Positions 6,666-12,102 of a stretch of DNA of 12,102 nt are shown here, piece by piece (positions within the stretch are counted from its first letter, which is position 1; each line of letters starts with the position of its first letter). Location of the stretch: NCBI GenBank assembly GCA_025353435.1, contig JANXQR010000704.1, positions 1 through 12,102 on the forward strand, given 5' to 3'. Under the pieces are notes generated by a model. It saw nothing but the letters and a program-made list of their open reading frames with translations. It made no database searches and was not told the origin of the DNA. This DNA is from Acidobacteriota bacterium. Lineage in GTDB: Bacteria > Acidobacteriota > Terriglobia > Terriglobales > Acidobacteriaceae. Position numbers and translations under genes: made by a program.

Positions 6666-7439
6666 ATGGCTACTGGATTCGCCACAATGACGACTACTGC
6701 ACCACGGATTCCGCAGGGCAGCATGTCTCCTTTGCCTCCGGTTGGGCATCACAATCTAGCGGTCGTTCCGAGCCGGATTGACGCTTCTCGACGCCCCGCA
6801 GCCGCATTCGATATGCAAGATTTCCTTAACAGCCATTTGTCTGGAAGGGTGAGGCGCGAATATCTCACCGGCGATTCCATCTTCTCGCAGGGCGACCCGG
6901 CAAATGCAGTTTTCTACATTCTGAGTGGCAAGGTAAATCTCACGATTGTTTCAGTGAGCGGCAAGGAAGCAGTGATTGCCCAGCTTCCAGAAGGCAGCTT
7001 CTTCGGCGAAGCCTCCCTGGCGGGCGAGCCGCATCGCATTTTCTCTGCGAGCGCTCTTGAATCCAGCACTATCGTTCGCATTGAAAAGGCGGCCATGTTG
7101 CACCTGCTCGAATGCGACCAGAAGTTCGCCCAACATTTCCTCGATCACCTGCTTTCCCGCAACATCCGCATGCAGGCTGACCTGGTCGATCACTTGTTCA
7201 ATTCAAGCGAAAAGCGCCTAGCCCGGTTATTGATGATGATGGCTAACTTCGGCCAGGAATCGGTGCCCGTTCGGGTCATCGACAAGATCAGCCAGGGGAC
7301 TCTTGCAGGTATGGTGGGCACCACCAGATCGCGGGTAAGCTTCTTCCTCAATCGGTTTCGCGATCTTGGCTACATTGACTATGACGGGAGCGGGATGCTT
7401 GTAAAGAGAACACTGATTAACGTTGTATTGCAAGACTGA
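6666..7439 (+). CDS. Crp/Fnr-family transcriptional regulator
   Basis: 257-residue DNA-binding regulator. An N-terminal extension of about 50 residues rich in Pro, Ser and Thr is followed by a cyclic-nucleotide-binding-like beta-barrel (about 61-152, with FSQGDPANAVFYILSGKVN and GSFFGEASLAGEP), a long dimerisation helix, and a winged helix-turn-helix (about 195-245; SQGTLAGMVGTTRSRVS contains the recognition helix). The Arg-Ser pair that binds cAMP phosphate in E. coli CRP is not present at the expected place (the segment reads IFSASA), and there is no N-terminal cysteine cluster as in FNR, so the effector is unknown. The start is supported by AAAGGAA at 6653-6659, 6 bases before the ATG. Later in-frame ATGs exist, but none has as clear a ribosome binding site. 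Confidence 0.92.
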   Translation: MATGFATMTTTAPRIPQGSMSPLPPVGHHNLAVVPSRIDASRRPAAAFDMQDFLNSHLSGRVRREYLTGDSIFSQGDPANAVFYILSGKVNLTIVSVSGKEAVIAQLPEGSFFGEASLAGEPHRIFSASALESSTIVRIEKAAMLHLLECDQKFAQHFLDHLLSRNIRMQADLVDHLFNSSEKRLARLLMMMANFGQESVPVRVIDKISQGTLAGMVGTTRSRVSFFLNRFRDLGYIDYDGSGMLVKRTLINVVLQD

Positions 7440-7552
7440 AGGCTCGCCGAGTTACCTGATCAGCGCCAAGCATCCATCTATCGAAATATCTTGGAGCGAA
7501 TCTCCTGATTCGACCCAGCCACGACCACATTCACAACGCCAAGGTTATTCCT

Positions 7553-7556
7553 GGAG
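7553..7556 (+). promoter_or_regulatory. Ribosome binding site that decides the sigma factor start
   Basis: GGAG ends 4 bases before the ATG at 7561. The frame is open further upstream, to a possible start at 7423 inside the Crp/Fnr gene, but the extra 46 residues resemble no sigma factor and that start has no clear ribosome binding site. I therefore start the gene at 7561. Confidence 0.65.
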
Positions 7557-7560
7557 TCAT

Positions 7561-8310
7561 ATGCTCTCCTCAATTTTGCCCACATCGTTGATCAATCCCG
7601 CCTGCGTTCCTTCCATAAATCGCAATCGCTCCGAGTCTGCAACGGAATCCAGCACGCCCGATCTTGTTCGTTTTGCGCAGGCCGGCGACGACGATGCCTT
7701 CTCAGACCTCCATTCGAAATACGCGAAGCGCGTCTTCCAGATCTGCATGCGCATGGTGCGCAATTTTTCATTGGCCGAAGACCTCACGCAGGAAACCTTT
7801 CTTCAGGTCTACCGCAAGCTTGCGTCTTTTCGCGGCGACTCGGCATTCGCCACATGGCTCCATCGGCTAGCCGTTAATACGGTGCTGATGCACTTGCGCA
7901 AGCGCGGTCTAAGTCTGGTGTCACTTGACCACATGATGACGGACGTTCCCGAAGAGCGCGCAGGGCGCAGTTTCGGAACTCGAGACCTGGTGCAAGCGGG
8001 TGCGATCGACCGTCTGACCATCGATCGCGCCGTCGCTACTCTAGCACCCGGCTATCGAAAGGTTTTCCTTCTTCATGATGTGGAGGGATTTAACCATGAC
8101 GAAATTGCCGACCAGCTCAATTGCACTCGCGGGAACACGAAGTCCCAACTACACAAGGCAAGGCGGGCGATGCGCGGAGCCCTCACGGTACAAGCAAGCG
8201 CGAGCGGCGGGTCGGACAACAGCGTACAAGCTAACCGCCCGCTGCGGACCGGGAAGGGCAGCCGAGGAGTATCCACAGGGTCGAGGCGCTTATCTGCTGT
8301 TCAAGCGTGA
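7561..8310 (+). CDS. ECF-type sigma-70 family RNA polymerase sigma factor
   Basis: 249-residue sigma factor that would direct RNA polymerase to a special promoter set. A free N-terminal stretch of about 33 residues precedes region 2 (about 34-115: DLVRFAQAGDDDAFSDLHSK, then AEDLTQETFLQVYRKL and the -10 recognition part FRGDSAFATWLHRLAVNTVL). After a linker comes region 4 (about 160-220: LAPGYRKVFLLHDVEGFNHD, then a helix-turn-helix in DQLNCTRGNTKSQLHKARR). The C-terminal 30 residues are Gly/Ser/Arg-rich and not part of the sigma fold. No anti-sigma gene is adjacent on either side, so control must be by transcription or by a distant partner. It follows the Crp/Fnr gene by 121 bases on the same strand, and co-transcription is possible. 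The next gene is convergent. Confidence 0.93.
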   Translation: MLSSILPTSLINPACVPSINRNRSESATESSTPDLVRFAQAGDDDAFSDLHSKYAKRVFQICMRMVRNFSLAEDLTQETFLQVYRKLASFRGDSAFATWLHRLAVNTVLMHLRKRGLSLVSLDHMMTDVPEERAGRSFGTRDLVQAGAIDRLTIDRAVATLAPGYRKVFLLHDVEGFNHDEIADQLNCTRGNTKSQLHKARRAMRGALTVQASASGGSDNSVQANRPLRTGKGSRGVSTGSRRLSAVQA

Positions 8311-8335
8311 AGAGACTTGGTTGTTTGGAGATGCG

Positions 8336-9352
8336 CTACCAGCGGTAGATGACGAGGTCGTCTATGAATACATTCGAGGACCCGCTGCCTGCGTTTGCTC
8401 CGTCCACTTGGAAATTTGTGAGCAGGGTAGGAGCCCAGCCCAGCGCGAAGGCAGAAAAAACCTTGACGCCCAGGTATTGCTGTTTTCCATCGAGCGTAAC
8501 GTAGTTGTAATATACGTTCCCAACTGTGTCGCGCGAGTATTGGATCTGAACGTGGTGCCACTGGTTCACACTCCAGCTTTTGGGGTTGCACCCCTGGGAT
8601 GAGTGGACCCATTGATCGTTGGGACTGGTTGCAGTTCCTTTGTTGACGGTGTAGTCCCACGTGCCCGACCATCCGTCGCACTGGAACCCATAGATGACCG
8701 TTTGCCCATTTGGCATTACCTGGTTCACATCCATCTCCAGGTTAGCGATTCCTGCGTTGGAACCCCCAATAAAGTACCACGCGTCATACAAGAAGTTCTG
8801 CGCAACGGTATCGTCGCCGAACCACAGTGTGAAGCGTTCGCCGCCGTAGTTTGTGTAGTTGCTCGCGAAGCCGCGGGCAGTCCCGGATCTTGATGGTGAA
8901 CTGGTGAGGCTGGTACCACCTTGGGAGGTTCCCGGCGTACCCGCGTCGTGGATCAGGCCCCAGCTAGCCACGATTTGCAAATTGCTGTTGGAGAGGGCAC
9001 TCACGGGAACCGCCGCAGATGCCGCACTTACGGTAATTGCAACATCGGTGACGCAGGAGGCGCCCGCATTTCCCCACGCCTTTACATGAAGAGTGTGACC
9101 GCCTGCCGCTACTGAGGCTGGGCCATTTATCTGTGTGCCGGAAATGACCGTGGTCGACGCGCTGTTGTCGAATGAGTAACCCATTGCTGTAACCGGCTGA
9201 TTGGAACACGATGCCGCGGAAGCGTACAGCGTAAACGGGGAACTCACCGAGCTGCCATTCACGGGTGTGTTAACGGTAACGCCGGCAAATACCGGTAGAG
9301 CCGCACTCAAAAAGAGGGGTGAGGCGGAAATCATGTTCCAAAAGAGTCTCAT
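8336..9352 (-). CDS. Secreted protein with Ig-like and lectin-like (LamG-type) domains
   Basis: 338-residue exported protein of unknown function. The first 23 residues form a signal peptide ending in LPVFA before GVTVNTPVNG. An Ig-like domain (about 25-108) has the pattern CSNQPVTAMGYSFDNS, then HTLHVKAWGNAGASCVTD, with two Cys that could form a disulfide. The C-terminal part (about 115-338) looks like a concanavalin A/LamG-type beta-sandwich, with WHHVQIQYSRD, YVTLDGKQ and a closing FIDDLVIYRW. Such folds usually bind carbohydrate, but no catalytic residues are evident. The frame is open to 9409, but the start at 9352 is preferred: GAGGG on the minus strand (9360-9364) lies 7 bases before this ATG and the signal peptide begins there. 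It converges on the sigma factor gene with a 25-base gap. Confidence 0.85.
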   Translation of the reverse strand: MRLFWNMISASPLFLSAALPVFAGVTVNTPVNGSSVSSPFTLYASAASCSNQPVTAMGYSFDNSASTTVISGTQINGPASVAAGGHTLHVKAWGNAGASCVTDVAITVSAASAAVPVSALSNSNLQIVASWGLIHDAGTPGTSQGGTSLTSSPSRSGTARGFASNYTNYGGERFTLWFGDDTVAQNFLYDAWYFIGGSNAGIANLEMDVNQVMPNGQTVIYGFQCDGWSGTWDYTVNKGTATSPNDQWVHSSQGCNPKSWSVNQWHHVQIQYSRDTVGNVYYNYVTLDGKQQYLGVKVFSAFALGWAPTLLTNFQVDGANAGSGSSNVFIDDLVIYRW

Positions 9353-9359
9353 ACAGATG

Positions 9360-9364
9360 CCCTC
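9360..9364 (-). promoter_or_regulatory. Ribosome binding site of the secreted protein gene
   Basis: On the minus strand GAGGG lies 7 bases before the ATG at 9352. It decides this start over an in-frame ATG at 9409, which would put 19 extra residues in front of the signal peptide. Confidence 0.6.
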
Positions 9365-10064
9365 GAGATAGATTTGTTCGGCGCTTTCTGATTTCAGGTC
9401 AGTCCGCATGTCGCTTTCGGGAATGGCGTCAAATTCTCAAAAGCTCGTCTAGCTGCGAAGTTCTTGGCCCGGTACAACCCCATTTTCATGGGCGGCATCT
9501 ACATTGGAGGTGGCTCCCGAAGTCATCGTCATCTGCAGTCATCGGAGCGCTGATGCGTTAGAAGACTCCGAAGTCCGCTGCGGTCTGCAGTTTATTCGGA
9601 CACGTGTCGACCCAATTTCTCAATAGGGAAGACCGTAGGCGACCTTAGTGTTTTGGCAGATCTGAGTGGCGACTTGCAGATGGAGCCCTCCCAGCAACCT
9701 CTTTCATTCAACTCGCAGTTGGCGCACGCGGAGAGCGTGCCTTGCAGCCAAGGCAAGTTACTGCAAAAGTCCAGGAGCCCAGCGGGGAATTGATACGGAC
9801 GATTCCAATGTGCATCCGCAAAACTACTTTTCCCATTGCCTTCGAGAATTTTGCAGGTCAGGCAACTCTTTGAAGAAGTGACAGGGACATATTTACATGT
9901 CAACCCGCCGTGGGCAACCCATTGCATAAAGAAAAAGGGCAAAAAAATTCATTTTCAGGGTTGCAGGTAAATAATACGTACTTGTTGCAAATTCTCCGTG
10001 GCGATTTGTAATAGTTACACGGTTGGGAGTGGTCCCGATGCGCTTCCGGGCTCAGCTTTTTCGG
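9365..10064. other. Long non-coding stretch between secreted protein gene and AAA+ relic
   Basis: About 700 bases without a convincing gene. It should hold the promoter of the minus-strand secreted protein gene, but I cannot place it. A short perfect stem, CCCAT-TTTC-ATGGG, lies at 9479-9492. A minus-strand open frame at 9592-9942 encodes a Cys-rich sequence (eight Cys, two CxxC) but lacks a ribosome binding site and known relatives; see findings. The stretch 9925-10015 is distinctly AT-richer than its surroundings. Confidence 0.5.
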
Positions 10065-10187
10065 CTAAACCTCCCCATTTGGTAGCACTCGTACAAGTTT
10101 CGATTGTGCGGCCAGCGATATCTCCGCGACCTTATCCAGAAAAAGTGCGTCTTCATGGGCTGCTTCGAAAAGACCATTCCTTGCCCC
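10065..10187 (-). pseudogene. Relic of a sigma-54-dependent activator (NtrC-family AAA+ domain)
   Basis: On the minus strand 40 codons before a TAG at 10065-10067 read as a clear piece of the NtrC-type AAA+ domain: GLFEAAH, then ALFLDKVAEISLAAQSKLV and RVLPNGEV. Active family members read GLFEaAhgGTLFLDEI.E..l..QaKLLRVLq.GE at this place, just after the GAFTGA loop and across Walker B. Here the Walker B glutamate is Lys (LFLDK), and the GAFTGA loop, Walker A, sensor II and DNA-binding parts are absent. Upstream codons in the same frame do not continue the family and I find no further piece after the TAG. It is therefore a leftover about 40 residues long from a lost gene. Confidence 0.75.
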
Positions 10188-10509
10188 GCGCCCCGCCAAG
10201 TCTCTGATTGATGGTCTTTCCGATAGTAACGCCCACCGCGGTGTTGTCCAGATCGAATGCAGACTGAAGGTTTCGCACAAGAGAGGGATTGGATTTGGCT
10301 AGAGCCGAAAGTACCTCCGCTATGTTCAAAGCACCGGCGGCGTTCAGAGACGGTGGTACAAGCAACAAGGCGGCGGAAAGAATCAAGCGCCGCGCTCTAA
10401 GCTGCCGGGTTGCGTGCAGACCGGCTTCAGACGATAATGGGGCACAACTGCCGCGCACACTTCTCAAAACGTGCTTCCAAATTGCGTTTTTCGGCGCTGG
10501 CATCATCAT
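10153..10509 (-). CDS. Hypothetical small ORF, doubtful or truncated
   Basis: 118-codon frame with no family I recognise. Residues from about 40 (RARRLILSAALLLVPPSLNAAG) look like a signal peptide, preceded by an unusually long N-terminal stretch; the true start could be internal. The middle (ALNIAEVLSALAKSNPSLV, later AVGVTIGKTINQRLGGARG) has the composition of a real protein. The three consecutive ATG codons at 10501-10509 lack a clear ribosome binding site. Its last 11 codons overlap, in another frame of the same strand, the AAA+ relic, so the natural C-terminus was probably lost where the relic begins. Best read as a truncated or decayed gene; it may be spurious. Confidence 0.3.
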   Translation of the reverse strand: MMMPAPKNAIWKHVLRSVRGSCAPLSSEAGLHATRQLRARRLILSAALLLVPPSLNAAGALNIAEVLSALAKSNPSLVRNLQSAFDLDNTAVGVTIGKTINQRLGGARGKEWSFRSSP

Positions 10510-10530
10510 CTGAAGTGAACCATCCGAGGA

Positions 10531-10555
10531 TGAAGCAGGAATTTAGCTTCAGAGG
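10531..10555 (+). promoter_or_regulatory. Inverted repeat and ribosome binding site before the kinase-like gene
   Basis: TGAAGC (10531-10536) and GCTTCA (10546-10551) form a perfect 6-bp inverted repeat with a 9-base spacer. Its right arm abuts the ribosome binding site AGAGG (10551-10555), which lies 8 bases before the ATG at 10564. Pairing would partly mask the ribosome binding site, so a role in translational control or as an operator is possible. The ribosome binding site supports the chosen start. Confidence 0.4.
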
Positions 10556-10563
10556 CTATCTGC

Positions 10564-12102
10564 ATGTCCACCCGCCTACCCAGCAGGATTGGGAAGTACG
10601 ATGTCTTCGGCCCCGTCGTGCGCGGGGGCGTTGGGGCTGTCTTCACCGCAATTGACCCGCAACTCTACCGGCGGGTAACCATTAAGACGTTTGCCGGTGC
10701 TTTTACCCCAAGTGCAGACCTACGGAACTTCTCCAGGGGAGCGCAATCGGCTGCTAACCTTCAGCACCCAAACATCGTAAAGATCTACGACGTGGGCGTC
10801 CACGAGGGAAGCCCGTACGTTGTGATGGAATACCTGGAAGGCGAGGGCTTGGATGCCGCGCTGAAGGATGGCCGCAATCTTAGCCTTCTCGAAAGAATCA
10901 GTATCGTGATCCAGGTCTGCCATGGACTGGCTTACGCGCATAGGCAAGGAATCCCGCACCACGATATCAATCCCGCCAAAATCATGCTATGCCGGGATGG
11001 GCGCATCAAGATCTTCGACTTCGGAATCGTTCACGGCCTAAACCAGGCCGTAACTCGCCGAGCAGAGGAGACCGGCGGACCGATCTACTTAGCGCCGGAG
11101 CAAGTTAATTCCAGGTCGGTTGACTACCGAGCGGATATCTTCTCGGCGGGAGTGGTCCTGTATCAGCTCATATCGAATCACTTTCCGTTTGAGGGGAACA
11201 GTGCCGCCACCACGATCTTCAAGCTTGTCCATGAGTCACCCTCGCCGATAAGCACGTTTCACGAACTCTCCCCGCACGGCATTGAGGCCATACTCTTCCG
11301 GGCGATGGCCAATAGCCCGGAGGACCGTTATAACTCAGCTGATGATTTTGCCTCGGACCTGGAACATCTCCTGGGACAGCTTAAAGAAGATCAGGTAAGC
11401 CGCGAAATGCAGAAGCTCTTGTCGTCGCCGGACCAGGGGGAGTCAGTTGAGGCACAACCTTCCCTCGCACCCGCCGTCGACGAGACTGATCAGCAAAGCA
11501 ACGCAATCCAGCTTTTGGCCGATGGGCAATCGCGCTTCCAACAAGATGAAGTCAGCAAACCAGTCATCGGGTTATGGATGCGGGCAGAGAAAGCGCTGGC
11601 CGACGGGCAGTTCGAAGAAGCGCGCGAGCATGCCGAGCAGGCGCTGGCGCTGGATCCTGATGATACCGACTTGCAGGAACTCTGGGAGACCATACGCGTC
11701 GACGCTGAGCGGACAGAGAAACTCCACAGAGTTCTTAACATCGCCCAGGCTGCCCAGATTGAGGGGAACCTGGATGCGGCGAAGAAAGCAGCGGAAGAAG
11801 CCATTGAGGTGGAGCCGAATAATGCGGAAGCCAAGGCGCTCCACCAACTTATCTGTCGAGACATCGTGGAAGGCGCCCGGCAGCGCCAAATCGAGAGCTA
11901 TCTGAAGGATGCTCGGCAGGAGATCTCGTCAGGGAGATTCAGCGGCGCGATTGAAATTCTGAGGCGGGCAGAGGAACTGGATCCGAATGCCCCCGGTCTG
12001 CAGCCGCTGATCCGAATGGCTCTATCCAGTCAGCAACAGGAACTCCGCCGCAAGGAAATCGAGAATTTGAGCTCATTGATCGAGGATGCGCTCAACCGCG
12101 AT
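10564..12102 (+). CDS. Protein-kinase-like (probable pseudokinase) TPR protein, 3' partial
   Basis: 513 codons are open to the window edge. Residues 12-272 form a bacterial Ser/Thr kinase fold with no evident transmembrane helix before or after it in the visible part. Preserved: VTIK lysine K41, HPNIV, DFG (D152), APE, the DYRADIFSAGVVLYQL helix, and the late Arg in EDRYNSADDF. Changed: the glycine loop has VRGGVG (first Gly lost), the alpha-C Glu is Gly (SRGAQS, G59), and the catalytic loop reads HHDINPAKIML (132-142) where active kinases read HRDIKPANIML, so Arg is His, the catalytic Lys is Asn and the Mg-binding Asn is Lys. Activity is therefore doubtful. After an acidic linker come three TPR-like repeats (about 338-372, 389-425, 445-480), suited to protein binding. 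The ribosome binding site AGAGG supports the ATG. The gene continues beyond the window. Confidence 0.9.
   Translation, partial: MSTRLPSRIGKYDVFGPVVRGGVGAVFTAIDPQLYRRVTIKTFAGAFTPSADLRNFSRGAQSAANLQHPNIVKIYDVGVHEGSPYVVMEYLEGEGLDAALKDGRNLSLLERISIVIQVCHGLAYAHRQGIPHHDINPAKIMLCRDGRIKIFDFGIVHGLNQAVTRRAEETGGPIYLAPEQVNSRSVDYRADIFSAGVVLYQLISNHFPFEGNSAATTIFKLVHESPSPISTFHELSPHGIEAILFRAMANSPEDRYNSADDFASDLEHLLGQLKEDQVSREMQKLLSSPDQGESVEAQPSLAPAVDETDQQSNAIQLLADGQSRFQQDEVSKPVIGLWMRAEKALADGQFEEAREHAEQALALDPDDTDLQELWETIRVDAERTEKLHRVLNIAQAAQIEGNLDAAKKAAEEAIEVEPNNAEAKALHQLICRDIVEGARQRQIESYLKDARQEISSGRFSGAIEILRRAEELDPNAPGLQPLIRMALSSQQQELRRKEIENLSSLIEDALNRD

Noticed and set aside
8336..8348. CTACC-AGC-GGTAG inverted repeat at the stop of the secreted protein gene, considered as a terminator
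   Set aside because: Only five pairs, it overlaps coding sequence, and no T-run follows on either strand.
8075..8602. 175-codon plus-strand frame across the sigma factor end and the secreted protein gene
   Set aside because: It overlaps two well-supported genes in other frames and has no recognisable domain.
9928..9957. A-rich tract considered as an intrinsic terminator
   Set aside because: No GC-rich stem precedes it on either strand and no gene ends nearby.
11447..11905. 152-codon plus-strand frame in the kinase-like gene
   Set aside because: Its Arg/Ser/Trp-rich product is an out-of-frame reading of the TPR region; the in-frame protein has clear kinase and TPR features.

Overview
The window looks like chromosomal DNA from a soil bacterium, most probably an acidobacterium (Terriglobia). 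This is an inference from protein style, not a database match. The pointers are a secreted-type GH31 alpha-xylosidase carrying a PA14 insert, a CHASE3/PAS NarL-type kinase with its regulator, a Crp/Fnr regulator with an N-terminal extension, a secreted Ig-like/lectin-like protein, and a Ser/Thr-kinase-like protein with TPR repeats. Base composition is mid-to-high GC and gene spacing is generous.

Layout: 1-2514 (+) is the 3' part of a GH31 glycosidase gene whose start lies before the window. 2515-3015 is non-coding and holds a perfect 14-bp tandem duplication. 3016-5720 (+) is a two-gene operon: a membrane sensor histidine kinase overlapping by 13 bp with a NarL/FixJ response regulator. 5861-6250 (+) is a second, receiver-only regulator, about 60% identical to the first but without a DNA-binding domain. 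6251-6665 is a long leader region with several inverted repeats and no gene. 6666-7439 (+) is a Crp/Fnr regulator and 7561-8310 (+) an ECF-type sigma factor. Convergent to it, 8336-9352 (-) encodes a secreted Ig-like plus lectin-like protein. 9353-10563 is mostly non-coding and holds a relic of a sigma-54 activator AAA+ domain (10065-10187, -) and a doubtful small ORF (10153-10509, -). From 10564 to the window end (+) runs a protein-kinase-like gene with TPR repeats, open at the right edge.

How they may work together: the central block (kinase, two regulators, Crp/Fnr, sigma factor) is a regulatory cluster. A similar TAGG...CCTAC palindrome lies before the orphan receiver gene and before the Crp/Fnr gene, so the NarL-type regulator could control both; this is untested. 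The receiver-only protein could compete for phosphate or act as a partner or sink in the same phosphorelay.

The most unusual features are: (1) the terminal kinase-like protein, whose catalytic loop reads HHDINPAK instead of HRDIKPAN and which also lacks the alpha-C glutamate, so it is probably a pseudokinase with a TPR scaffold; (2) the relic of an NtrC-family AAA+ domain with a broken Walker B; (3) the orphan receiver and the shared palindromes; and (4) a nested inverted-repeat structure at 6371-6441. I see no CRISPR array, tRNA, rRNA or insertion sequence.
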